A stretch of 64,000 nt of DNA. Origin: Nocardioides sp. Root140 (GTDB taxonomy: Bacteria > Actinomycetota > Actinomycetes > Propionibacteriales > Nocardioidaceae). Under the pieces are notes generated by a model, which was not told the origin of the DNA, made no database searches, and saw nothing but the letters and a program-made list of their open reading frames with translations. The DNA is taken from positions 787,722-851,721 of the forward strand of contig NZ_LMFI01000010.1 of assembly GCF_001426745.1 (NCBI RefSeq), in the 5' to 3' direction. A program made the position numbers and the translations under genes. Shown piece by piece: positions 1 to 7,902 of this stretch; the stretch's first letter is position 1; every line of letters starts with the position of its first letter.

Positions 1-2
1 TG

Positions 3-1016
3 CTGCAGGCCTACCAGGCACTCGGGGTCCAGGGGCACATGGAGGACGTGCTCCGGCACGCCACCTGGTGCCACCCGAGCTGCACCCAGGACCACCTCGA
101 CATCGTCGACGCCTTCGAGGCCGGCGACCGGGTGCGCGCCCGCGAGCTGATCACCGCGCACGCGGACCGCTCCAAGGAGACCACTCGACGCGCCATGGAC
201 GAGGCCCGCACCCGGGCGCTGCCGAAGTTCATCACTCCGGGCCGCTTCGCCGGCAAGGTCGTGGTGATCACCGGGGCCGCCCAGGGCATCGGCGAGCGCA
301 CTGCCCGCCGGGTCAGCGCCGAGGGCGGGTCCGTCGTGCTGGTTGACCGCTCCGACCTGGTCGGCGAGCTCGCCGCCGAGATCGGCAGCACCGCACGGCC
401 GGCGCTCCCCGTCGTCGCCGACCTGGAGAGCTGGTCCGGCGCCGAATCCGTCGTCGCCGAGGCGCTGCGCCGCTTCGGCCGGATCGACGTGCTGATCAAC
501 AACGTCGGCGGCGCGATCAACTTCAAGCCGTTCACCGAGTTCACCGACCAGGAGATCCGCGCCGAGCTCGACCGCTCGCTGCTGACCACGCTCTTCACCT
601 GCCGCGCCGTGCTGCCCGGCATGGTGGAGCGCGGCCGTGGCGTGATCATCAACGTCTCGTCGGCAGCCACCCGCGGCATCCACCGGATCCCCTACTCGGC
701 AGCGAAGGGCGGCATCAACGCGATCACCGCCTCCCTGGCCGTGGAGTACGCCGAGGCCGGCATCCGCGTCGCAGCCACCGCACCCGGTGGCACGGAAGCC
801 CCACCGCGCCGCATCTCGCGCGGCACCCCGGAGGCCACGAACGAGCAGGAGCAGGCATGGTTCCAGGCGCACATCGACCAGACCCTCGACTCCTCGCTGA
901 TGCGCCGCTACGGCACTCTGGACGAGCAGGCCGCAGCCATCACGTTCCTGGCCTCGGACGAGGCGTCGTACATCACCGGAAGCACGTTGCCTGTCGCCGG
1001 CGGCGACCTCGGCTGA
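3..1016 (+). CDS. benD: GntR FCD-domain / benzoate diol dehydrogenase (BenD-like) fusion, 5' end outside window
   Basis: The reading frame is open from the left edge. The main part, from about base 240, is a short-chain dehydrogenase very similar to BenD, which oxidises the cis-diol made from benzoate to catechol and CO2 with NAD. It shows the nucleotide-binding TGAAQGIG, the NNVGG motif, the catalytic Ser and YSAAKGG, and the BenD-typical ATAPGGTEAPPRRI and DQTLDSSLMRRYG. Before it lie about 60 residues resembling the end of a GntR-family FCD ligand domain (HLDIVDAFEAGDRVRARELI, then H). No stop codon separates the two parts, so ribosomes reading the regulator frame must continue into the enzyme. 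An internal ATG at 195, with AAGGAGA at 174-180 (spacing rather long), could give a free BenD of about 273 residues. BenD function is well supported; the regulator part rests on its last helices only, because the DNA-binding end lies outside the window. Confidence 0.8.
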   Translation: MQAYQALGVQGHMEDVLRHATWCHPSCTQDHLDIVDAFEAGDRVRARELITAHADRSKETTRRAMDEARTRALPKFITPGRFAGKVVVITGAAQGIGERTARRVSAEGGSVVLVDRSDLVGELAAEIGSTARPALPVVADLESWSGAESVVAEALRRFGRIDVLINNVGGAINFKPFTEFTDQEIRAELDRSLLTTLFTCRAVLPGMVERGRGVIINVSSAATRGIHRIPYSAAKGGINAITASLAVEYAEAGIRVAATAPGGTEAPPRRISRGTPEATNEQEQAWFQAHIDQTLDSSLMRRYGTLDEQAAAITFLASDEASYITGSTLPVAGGDLG

Positions 1017-1023
1017 GTCGGAC

Positions 1024-1029
1024 TAGCGT
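1024..1029 (+). promoter_or_regulatory. -10 hexamer TAGCGT, leaderless start of the LuxR-type regulator
   Basis: TAGCGT ends 6 bases before the ATG at 1036, which places the transcription start at or next to the start codon. The same geometry recurs at eight other genes in this window. No clear -35 is seen. Confidence 0.45.
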
Positions 1030-1035
1030 GACGGG

Positions 1036-3714
1036 ATGATCTCTCATCTTCCGGGGCACGTGTTCGTCGGACGGGAGGCCGAGCTCGAGGCACTGGGCCG
1101 GTTGCTCACCGCCGATCCCGGCCGTCCGGCCATCGTCGTGGTCGAGGGTCCTGCCGGCAGTGGGAAGACCACGCTGGTCGACGAGTTCCTGGCCCGCCAG
1201 CCGGGGCTGACGGTCGCGCACGCCGGTGCCACGGCCTGGGAGTCCGGCCACCCGTACGCCGTACTCGAGCAGCTCGGGGTCAGTGTCGACCCGGACGCCG
1301 ACCCGGTCGTCGCGGCCCGCGCCCTCCTGCCCGAGCTCCGCGACCGTGCGGGTGACGGCCGGCTGATCGTGATGGTCGACGGTGCCGACAAGGCCGACGC
1401 CGGTTCGCTGATGGCACTGCACTCCGCCGCCCGCCGGTCCCCGACGACGGTGCGGGCGATCCTGACCGCACGGGGCCCGGTGCGTGCCGACCTGCCCGAC
1501 CTGAGGCGGTTGCACATCTCCGAGCTCGACCGCACCGAGGTGCGCCAGATCGCCCTCCAGGCGGGGGTGGCGCTCACCGACCGCGACGCGAAGGCCCTCC
1601 GCGACCACACCCGCGGGAACCCGGCCCTGGTCATCGAGCTGCTCACCGAGGCACCGGATGCCGTGTGGACCGACTGGCAGCAGCCCCTGCCCGCCACCCG
1701 ACGCCAGGTGACGGAGGTGCGCACACGACTCGAGGGTGCCCCGCCGTCCGCCCGCAGGTTGGTCGAGGCGGTCGCCGTGCTCGGCGACCGCTGCAGCGAG
1801 GGTGAGGCGACCCAGCTGGCCGAGGTCACCAACGACCCGGTCACCGCGCTCGACACCGCGGAGACGACCGGCCTGGTCCGGCGCGACCTGCAGCTGGGCG
1901 ACCACGTGCTCCGCTTCGCGGACCCGATGACCCGCTCCGCCGTGCTCGAGACGATGCCCGTGCGTCGTACCCACCGGCTGCACGGCAAGGCCGCCGACCT
2001 GGTCGGCGACGAGTTCCGTGCCCTGTCCCACCGGGTGCTCTCCGGTCTCGCACCGGGCCAGGAGCTGCTGGGCGAGCTGCGCGCGTACGCCGACCGCCAA
2101 GCCGCCGAGGGCGCCTGGGGCCGGGCCGCCCATGCCCTGATCCGGGCCAGCCGGATCGAGCGCGACCCGGCCCGGCGAACCGCCCTGCTCGTCGACGGGG
2201 TCGACGCCCTGGTCGGTGCCGGCGAGCTGCCCGAGGCCAACCTGTTCACCGACGAGCTCGAGGCCGCGCCGCGGTCGGCCCGCATCGACGCCACCCTCGC
2301 CTACGTCTCGATCCTGCGCGGCCGCCCCGCCGAGGCCGACCTGCTCCTGGACCGCGCCTGGCAGGACTGGGACTCCGCGCAGCCGGAGGTGCGGGTCCTG
2401 GTCAGCGTGCGCCGGGTGCTGCACGCGCTCGGCATGTGGGACCCGCAGGCGCTGGTCGAGTGGTCGGACCGGGCGATCGACACCGGCGACCCCGACAGCC
2501 CGGCCGGGCTCGAGGCGGCCGCGATGCGCGGCATCGGCCTCGCCGCCTGCGGCCGGTGGGACGAGGCCCTCCGCGCGTACGACGAGCTGGTCCGGCGAGT
2601 GCCGACAGGTCCACAGTCACAACGGATCCGGATGGGACGCGGCTGGGTCGACCTGGCGCGCGGCGAGCAGGTCTCGGCGCGCCACGACTTCGAGGGTGCC
2701 GTGCCGACCCGGTTCCGGATGGGCTCGACGCGCATCTCGCTGTGGGCCCAGGCCTGGCTGGCCCGGAGCCTCTTCCAGCTCGGGGACTGGGACGAGGCCC
2801 TGGCCGTGGTGGCACGGGCCGGCCGTGAGGTCGCGGAGTCCGAGCACCACCTGATCCGCCCACTCGTGCACTGGACCGGCGTACAGGTCAATGCGCTGCG
2901 CGGCGACCAGGCCGCCGCCCGCGAGCACCTGCGCCGGGGCGCCGCCGCGTCGCAGGACTACCCGATCATGCAGATCCCGGCGGCGATCGCCCGCGCCAAC
3001 TTCGCCGAGGTGGCCGCCGACTACGAGGGCGTCGTCCGGGCACTCGAGCCGCTGCTGGTCCTCTTCGCCGATCGCCCCGACGAGCCCGGCTTCTGGCCCT
3101 GGCGCGCCCTCTATGCGAACGCCCTCGTGCTCACCGACCGGGCCGACGCGGCGCGCGACTTCGTCGCCCACCACCTCGCCCTCGCCGTCGAGCGCAACCA
3201 CCGGTCCGACCAGGCCGCCCTGTTGGCCGTCTCGGGCCGGATCCGCTGCGGCGACGGCGACATCGACGGGGGCGTCGGCGACTTCGAGTCCGCGCTCGAG
3301 CTGCTCTCCGGGATGCCCCTGCCCTTCGAGCGCGCCCGGGTCAACTTCAGCTACGGCCAGGCCCTGCGCCGCGCGGGACGACGACGCGAGTCGGCGATCA
3401 TCATGCGCGCCGCCCGCGACTCCTACGCGACCCTCGGTGCGACGTCGTACGTCGAGCGCTGTGACCGCGAGCTGAACGCGGCCGGCCTCAACTCCCGGCG
3501 TACCGACGGCGTCACCGACCTCACGCCGCAGGAGACCGCCGTCGCCGACCTGGTCTCGCGTGGGCTGAGCAACCGCGAGGCCGCCGAGCAGCTCTACATC
3601 TCGGTGAAGACCGTGCAGTACCACCTGACCCGCATCTACACGAAGCTCGGCATCCGTTCCCGCGCCGAGCTCGCGGCCCGGCACCGGCCCCGAGACCCGG
3701 AAGACGACACGTGA
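1036..3714 (+). CDS. LuxR-family ATP-binding transcriptional regulator (LAL type)
   Basis: An 892-residue regulator with a P-loop (GPAGSGKT, residues 38-45), a Walker-B-like strand LIVMVDGAD near residue 114, a long helical middle resembling TPR repeats, and a C-terminal LuxR helix-turn-helix (LTPQETAVADLVSRGLSNRE, then VKTVQYHL), about residues 829-885. This size and order are those of the large ATP-binding LuxR regulators. It follows the BenD-like gene by 19 bases, and its stop overlaps the GTG start of the benzoate transporter gene, so transporter translation is probably coupled to it. By position it probably senses benzoate or a derivative and controls this cluster; the ligand is inferred. 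ATG 1036 is chosen because a TAGCGT hexamer lies 6 bases upstream and no Shine-Dalgarno sequence is seen. Confidence 0.9.
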   Translation: MISHLPGHVFVGREAELEALGRLLTADPGRPAIVVVEGPAGSGKTTLVDEFLARQPGLTVAHAGATAWESGHPYAVLEQLGVSVDPDADPVVAARALLPELRDRAGDGRLIVMVDGADKADAGSLMALHSAARRSPTTVRAILTARGPVRADLPDLRRLHISELDRTEVRQIALQAGVALTDRDAKALRDHTRGNPALVIELLTEAPDAVWTDWQQPLPATRRQVTEVRTRLEGAPPSARRLVEAVAVLGDRCSEGEATQLAEVTNDPVTALDTAETTGLVRRDLQLGDHVLRFADPMTRSAVLETMPVRRTHRLHGKAADLVGDEFRALSHRVLSGLAPGQELLGELRAYADRQAAEGAWGRAAHALIRASRIERDPARRTALLVDGVDALVGAGELPEANLFTDELEAAPRSARIDATLAYVSILRGRPAEADLLLDRAWQDWDSAQPEVRVLVSVRRVLHALGMWDPQALVEWSDRAIDTGDPDSPAGLEAAAMRGIGLAACGRWDEALRAYDELVRRVPTGPQSQRIRMGRGWVDLARGEQVSARHDFEGAVPTRFRMGSTRISLWAQAWLARSLFQLGDWDEALAVVARAGREVAESEHHLIRPLVHWTGVQVNALRGDQAAAREHLRRGAAASQDYPIMQIPAAIARANFAEVAADYEGVVRALEPLLVLFADRPDEPGFWPWRALYANALVLTDRADAARDFVAHHLALAVERNHRSDQAALLAVSGRIRCGDGDIDGGVGDFESALELLSGMPLPFERARVNFSYGQALRRAGRRRESAIIMRAARDSYATLGATSYVERCDRELNAAGLNSRRTDGVTDLTPQETAVADLVSRGLSNREAAEQLYISVKTVQYHLTRIYTKLGIRSRAELAARHRPRDPEDDT

Positions 3715-4946
3715 CCCAACCCACCGCTCCCCACCGCCACACTCGACCCGGTGGATCATGGCCCAGCCTGCGCGGGCTGCTCGACGACCTCGGGCCCACC
3801 CAGGCAGCCAACGGCCTGGTCGCGCTGATCTTCGCGGCCACCGGTCCGGTGGCGGTGATCCTGGCTGTCGGCACGGCCGGAGGACTCAGCCGCGTCGAGA
3901 TCAGCTCGTGGATCTTCGCGGTGTTCTTCCTCAACGGCCTGCTGACCATCGTGGCCAGCTGGGCCTACCGGCAGCCGCTGTCGTTCTTCTGGACGATCCC
4001 CGGCACCGTCGTGGTCGGCAAGTCGCTGGACCACCTGACCTGGCCCGAGGTGCTCGGCGCGTTCCTCGTCACCGGAGCCGTGATCGCCGTGCTCGGACTG
4101 ACCGGCTGGGTCGGCCGGGCGATGGCGGTGATCCCGTTGCCGCTCGTGATGGCCATGGTCGCGGGGGTCTTCCTGCGCTTCGGCACCGACCTCGTCGGCG
4201 CGGTCCGGTCGGACGCCGCCATCGCCGCGCCCATGGTGCTGGCCTTCGTCGTCCTGAGCCGGATGAGGTCACTGGGCCGCTGGATGCCGCCGGTCCTCGG
4301 GGCGCTGCTGGTCGGCGCGGCCGCGGTCGGGATCGCCGGGTCGTTCTCGCCGGCCTCGGGCCCGGCGCTCGCCGCCCCGACGTTCCAGGCACCGGTCTTC
4401 ACGACGGGGGCGCTGCTCGAGCTCGTCGTGCCCCTCGCGATCACCGTGCTCGTCGTGCAGAACGGGCAGGGCGTCGCGGTGCTGAACCAGGCCGGCCACC
4501 GCCCACCGATCAACGTGGCCACGGTCCTGTGCGGCATCGGGTCGATCCTCAGCGCGACAATCGGCGGCATCTCCTCGTGCCTCACCGGCCCGACCAGCTC
4601 GCTGCTGGTCGCCTCCGGGAGGAAGGAACGCCACTACGCCGCGGCCGTCGTCTGCGGAGCACTCGCCCTCGTGGTCGGCCTGTTCGCCCCGCTGTTCGTG
4701 CGGTTGATGCTGGCCACCCCGCCGGCGTACGTCGCCACGCTCGGCGGGCTCGCCATGCTCCGCGCACTGCAGGGCGCGTTCGTCGCGTCGTTCGCGCACC
4801 GCTTCACCCTGGGCGCGCTGGTGACGTTCCTGGTCACCATCACCGACGTGACGATCTTCAACATCGGTGGAGCGTTCTGGGGCATCGTGCTCGGCCTGGC
4901 CACCTCATGGATCCTCGAGCCGGCCGACTTCGACGACCGGGAGTGA
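3711..4946 (+). CDS. benE: BenE-family benzoate:H+ symporter
   Basis: A 411-residue membrane protein of about 12 hydrophobic segments, matching the BenE family of benzoate/proton symporters: an early ANGLVALIFAATGPVAVIL segment, then SFFWTIPGTVVVG, IPLPLVMAMVAGVFLRFG, and a late NVATVLCGIGSILSATIGG / SCLTGPTSSLL region. It brings aromatic acid into the cell for the BenD-containing pathway upstream. GTG 3711 overlaps the regulator stop codon (GTGA arrangement), which fixes the start. It converges with the muconate-cycloisomerase-like gene, with only 11 bases between the stop codons, so no separate terminator is visible. The substrate is assigned from family and neighbours; other aromatic acids are possible. 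Confidence 0.9.
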   Translation: MTQPTAPHRHTRPGGSWPSLRGLLDDLGPTQAANGLVALIFAATGPVAVILAVGTAGGLSRVEISSWIFAVFFLNGLLTIVASWAYRQPLSFFWTIPGTVVVGKSLDHLTWPEVLGAFLVTGAVIAVLGLTGWVGRAMAVIPLPLVMAMVAGVFLRFGTDLVGAVRSDAAIAAPMVLAFVVLSRMRSLGRWMPPVLGALLVGAAAVGIAGSFSPASGPALAAPTFQAPVFTTGALLELVVPLAITVLVVQNGQGVAVLNQAGHRPPINVATVLCGIGSILSATIGGISSCLTGPTSSLLVASGRKERHYAAAVVCGALALVVGLFAPLFVRLMLATPPAYVATLGGLAMLRALQGAFVASFAHRFTLGALVTFLVTITDVTIFNIGGAFWGIVLGLATSWILEPADFDDRE

Positions 4947-4957
4947 CCCGGCCGGGC

Positions 4958-6061
4958 TCAGCGGTCCTGGCGGTAGCGCTCGAGCTTCTCGTCGTCGATC
5001 TCGATGCCGAGGCCGGGACCCTGGCGCACCAGGAGCTCGCCGTTGGTGATCTCGAGCGGCGTGGCCAGCAGGTCGTCGCTCATGTCGAGGAAGTTGGAGA
5101 GCTCGCCGGCCCGCCGCGAGGTGAGCTTGTACGCCGCCCCGAAGGCGGCGCTGCACAGGGAGCCGACCTGGCCGTCGATCTGGTTGCCCATCACGACCTC
5201 GACGCCGAGCGACTCGGCGAGGTGGTGCACGCGCTGCGACATCGTGAAGCCGGTGCGGGCGGTCTTGATGCTGACCATGGTGGCCGAGCCGCCGAGGATC
5301 TCGCGGGTGACCTCGGCGGGGGTGGCGACGGACTCGTCGGCCACGAACGGGATGTGGCACTGCTCGACGAGCCAGCGGCGGCCGAGCACGTCGTCGGCCG
5401 GGTTGAGCTCCTCGGCCATCGAGAGGTCGAGGTCTTCCATCAGGCGCAGGGCCCGGGCCGACTCCGACGCGGTCCAGCCGCGGTTGCCGTCGATGTAGAG
5501 CTCGATGCGATCGCCCAGGCGCTCCCGGATCGCCCGGCAGACGGCGATGTCCAGCTGGATCGGGGTGCGCCCCACCTTCACCTTGAAGGTGCTGATGCCG
5601 TAGGTCTCGAGCATCCGCTCGGCCTCGTCGGCCATCTTCACCGGGTCGTCGAAGCCGAGCATGTGGGAGACCTTCATGCGATCGGTGTAGCCGCCGAGCA
5701 GCTGTGACACCGAGACACCGGTGGACTGGCCGATGATGTCCCACAACGCCATGTCGACCGCGCCCTTCGCGGTCGGGTTGGCCACCGTGCGGCCGAGCCG
5801 GGCGTGGATCAGCTCGCGGTCGAACGGCGACTCGCCGTCCATCGCCGGCGCGAAGATCGAGTGGATGACCTCCTTGATCGAGGCCTGGGTCTCGCCGTAG
5901 GTGAACGGGCGGGGCGGGGCCTCGGCGGTGCCGACCAGCCCCTCGTCGGTGTGCACGCGCACCAGGATGTGCTCGGCCACCCGCACCTCACCGCTCGCGA
6001 AGACCAGGGGCTTGCGATAGGGGATGGCAAAGGGAATCGCCTCGACCTTGGTGATCTTCAT
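4958..6061 (-). CDS. catB: Mandelate racemase / muconate lactonizing enzyme family protein, probable muconate cycloisomerase
   Basis: A 367-residue enolase-superfamily enzyme. The N-terminal capping domain begins MKITKVEAIPF. The barrel carries the expected residues: KVKVG (the KxK base pair), the metal ligands in IDGNRG, MAEELNP and VADES, and the opposite-face lysine in VSIKTARTG. Muconate cycloisomerase turns cis,cis-muconate, the ring-cleavage product of catechol, into muconolactone, which fits the benzoate genes alongside. The sequence is not a close copy of classical proteobacterial CatB, so dipeptide epimerase or another lactonizing activity is not excluded. ATG 6061 is chosen over the longer frame because AGGAG stands 8 bases upstream and the family N-terminus begins there. 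A small palindrome lies in the upstream gap at 6127-6139. Confidence 0.75.
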   Translation of the reverse strand: MKITKVEAIPFAIPYRKPLVFASGEVRVAEHILVRVHTDEGLVGTAEAPPRPFTYGETQASIKEVIHSIFAPAMDGESPFDRELIHARLGRTVANPTAKGAVDMALWDIIGQSTGVSVSQLLGGYTDRMKVSHMLGFDDPVKMADEAERMLETYGISTFKVKVGRTPIQLDIAVCRAIRERLGDRIELYIDGNRGWTASESARALRLMEDLDLSMAEELNPADDVLGRRWLVEQCHIPFVADESVATPAEVTREILGGSATMVSIKTARTGFTMSQRVHHLAESLGVEVVMGNQIDGQVGSLCSAAFGAAYKLTSRRAGELSNFLDMSDDLLATPLEITNGELLVRQGPGLGIEIDDEKLERYRQDR

Positions 6062-6126
6062 CGTGGCTGCTCCTGGTGTGGCGGCGAATGTCGTCCCTCT
6101 CAGGCTAAGGCGCGGATTGATACAAC

Positions 6127-6139
6127 ACAAAGACTTTGT
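6127..6139. promoter_or_regulatory. Possible operator: 13-bp palindrome upstream of the catB-like gene
   Basis: ACAAAG and CTTTGT are perfect arms around a single A, 66 bases upstream of the catB-like start, in an unusually AT-rich patch. Its place is right for regulator binding on the reverse-strand promoter. The binding protein is unknown. Confidence 0.35.
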
Positions 6140-6194
6140 ACGGCGCCATTAGGAGTCCCTGCATCTCGACGGAGCCTCAGGTCCAGGCTTCCTC

Positions 6195-6226
6195 TTGACC
6201 AATACGTTAGTCGTGGCTAACGTATT
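6195..6226 (+). promoter_or_regulatory. Promoter with embedded ArsR operator
   Basis: TTGACC (6195-6200), 17 bases, then TAACGT (6218-6223) form a good sigma-70-type promoter ending 7 bases before the ATG at 6231. Perfect 10-bp arms AATACGTTAG (6201-6210) and CTAACGTATT (6217-6226) fill the spacer and cover the -10. A bound dimer would block polymerase, the usual ArsR mode of autoregulation. Confidence 0.75.
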
Positions 6227-6230
6227 GCTC

Positions 6231-6545
6231 ATGACCGACGCACTGTCCGCCGCTGCCGAGCCGAACCGGCGACGCATGCTGCAGCTGCTCGGCCGGGGAC
6301 CCCGCACGGTCAGCGAGATCGCTGCGGAGTTCACCTCGACCAGGTCGGCCGTCTCCCAGCACCTGTTGCTGCTGGCGTCGGTCGGTCTCGTCGAGGCGGA
6401 GAAGGTCGGGCGCACGCGGATCTATCGCGTCGTGCCCTCGGGACTCCGCCAGCTCCAGGCCGAGATCGACCGGTTCTGGACCGACGAGCTCGACCAGCTC
6501 GTCGCCGACGCCCATGCCCACAACGCACGCAAGGAAAGCCCATGA
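6231..6545 (+). CDS. ArsR-family transcriptional repressor
   Basis: A 104-residue winged-helix protein starting MTDALSAAAEPNRRRMLQLL, with the recognition region VSEIAAEFTSTRSAVSQHLLLL and a wing at VEAEKVGRTRIYRV. No metal-binding ELCVCDL-type motif is present, so it belongs with the ArsR proteins that accompany SRPBCC genes rather than with metal sensors. The start is set at 6231: an upstream in-frame ATG at 6195 would lie inside the promoter. The operator at 6201-6226 indicates autoregulation of the whole operon. Its stop overlaps the next start (ATGA), so the two are translationally coupled. The inducer is unknown. Confidence 0.9.
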   Translation: MTDALSAAAEPNRRRMLQLLGRGPRTVSEIAAEFTSTRSAVSQHLLLLASVGLVEAEKVGRTRIYRVVPSGLRQLQAEIDRFWTDELDQLVADAHAHNARKESP

Positions 6546-7519
6546 CCTACTCCAGGACCGTCCAGCTGCCCGTCACTCCCGACGAGGCCTTCGCCCTGAT
6601 CACCGAGCCGGAGCGGCTGCGCCGCTGGCAGGCCGTCTCCGCATCCGTCGACCTGCGGGTCGGCGGCGACTACCGCTGGACGGTGACCCCCGGCCACCTC
6701 GCCGGCGGCACGTTCCGTGAGGTCGTGCCCGGCAAGCAGGTCGTCTTCGGGTGGGGATGGGACACCGACACCGACCTTCCCACCGACGCCTCCACGGTGA
6801 CCATCACCCTCGAGCCCAACGCCGACGGCACCGCCGTCACGCTGGTCCACGAGGGCCTGAGCCCCGAACAGGAGGTCGGCCACGCCGAGGGCTGGAACCA
6901 CTTCCTCGAGCGGCTCGAGACGGTGGCCGCCACCGGCGACGCCGGCCAGGACGAGTGGGCCTGGGCTCCGGAGAACCTCGACCCGTTCGTCGCGGCCGAG
7001 GCCGTCCTGGCCGCGATCCAGCCGGTGCTGCGCGGGCTCACCGCCGAGGACCAGCCCAAGCAGACGCCGTGCGCGGACTTCACCTGCCACGACCTCGCCG
7101 AGCACCTCTTCCACTCCCTCCAGCAGCTCGGCGGAATGGCCGGCGGCACGGTCACGAACCCGGAGGCCGGCTCCCTGGAGAACCGCGTCTCGGTGATGAC
7201 CGACCAGGCGCTCACGGCCTGGCGGGCCCGCGGACTCGAGGGCACCGTCGCCGGACCCGGTGGCCGCGAGTTCCCCGCGTCGTTCTTCGCCGGCATCCTC
7301 CCGATCGAGCTGCTGCTGCACGGGTGGGACCTGGCCCAGGCCAGCGGCCAGGAGCTGAGGGTCTCTGACGAGCTGGTCGGCTACGTCCGCGAGCTGGCCG
7401 AGACCGTCGTGCCCGGCGGGCGCGGCTCCTCGTTCGGCGACGAGGTGGTCGCCGCCGAGGGCGCCTCCCCCGTCGACCGGCTGGCCGCGTTCGCCGGCCG
7501 TACGCCGATCGCCGCCTGA
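6542..7519 (+). CDS. SRPBCC (AHSA1-like) / TIGR03086 metal-binding fusion protein
   Basis: A 325-residue two-domain protein. Residues 1 to about 135 are an SRPBCC fold of the Hsp90-activator-like type (ITEPERLRRWQ, LRVGGDYRW, GKQVVFGWGWD, VTLVHEGL, then GWNHFLERLE). Residues from about 147 to the end match the TIGR03086 / DinB-like mycothiol-dependent family, with probable metal-binding histidines in CHDLAEHLFHSLQ and IELLLHGWDLAQASG. SRPBCC domains bind hydrophobic ligands and DinB-like domains often use mycothiol, so a role in modifying or detoxifying a small molecule is plausible; the substrate is unknown. It overlaps the ArsR stop by 4 bases and is surely under ArsR control. Confidence 0.8.
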   Translation: MTYSRTVQLPVTPDEAFALITEPERLRRWQAVSASVDLRVGGDYRWTVTPGHLAGGTFREVVPGKQVVFGWGWDTDTDLPTDASTVTITLEPNADGTAVTLVHEGLSPEQEVGHAEGWNHFLERLETVAATGDAGQDEWAWAPENLDPFVAAEAVLAAIQPVLRGLTAEDQPKQTPCADFTCHDLAEHLFHSLQQLGGMAGGTVTNPEAGSLENRVSVMTDQALTAWRARGLEGTVAGPGGREFPASFFAGILPIELLLHGWDLAQASGQELRVSDELVGYVRELAETVVPGGRGSSFGDEVVAAEGASPVDRLAAFAGRTPIAA

Positions 7520-7548
7520 GCCATCCTGAGAACAGCAAGGAGATCGCC

Positions 7549-7884
7549 ATGAGCAGGTTCGTCTTCATCTACCGGGCCGCCGGTCGTGGGCAGTCAGGGC
7601 TCGACCTCCCGGCCGAGCAGCTCGACGCCATCAACCAGGAGTGGCTCGCATGGTCACAGCGGGTCGGCGACCGCATGGTCGACTTCGGCAACCCACTGGC
7701 GTCGGGCACGCGGGTCACACCGGAGAGTGAGTCACCGAGCAGTTCGGACGTGGTCGGCTACACCATCGTCGAGGCCGACGACCTCGAAGCAGCGCTGGAC
7801 CTGGCACGCGACCACCCCCACCTCAAGACGCCGGGCGACTGCACGATCGACGTGCAGGAGGCGCAGCCCGTGCCGGGCACCTGA
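7549..7884 (+). CDS. YCII-related / DGPF-domain small protein
   Basis: A 111-residue protein resembling the YCII superfamily of ferredoxin-like small enzymes or binding proteins: MSRFVFIYRAAG at the start, WLAWSQRVGDRMVDFGNPLASG, then VGYTIVEADDLEAALDLARDHP. Relatives are often encoded next to SRPBCC proteins and ECF sigma factors, but their reaction is not established. AAGGAG stands about 7 bases upstream of the ATG. It is the last gene of the ArsR operon and converges with the pirin gene 18 bases on. Confidence 0.75.
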   Translation: MSRFVFIYRAAGRGQSGLDLPAEQLDAINQEWLAWSQRVGDRMVDFGNPLASGTRVTPESESPSSSDVVGYTIVEADDLEAALDLARDHPHLKTPGDCTIDVQEAQPVPGT

Positions 7885-7902
7885 GCCTCGGTCCCACCCA
7901 GG

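Noticed and set aside
6195..6230. ArsR start at the upstream in-frame ATG 6195
   Set aside because: This codon would lie inside the promoter and operator, and the family N-terminus begins at 6231.
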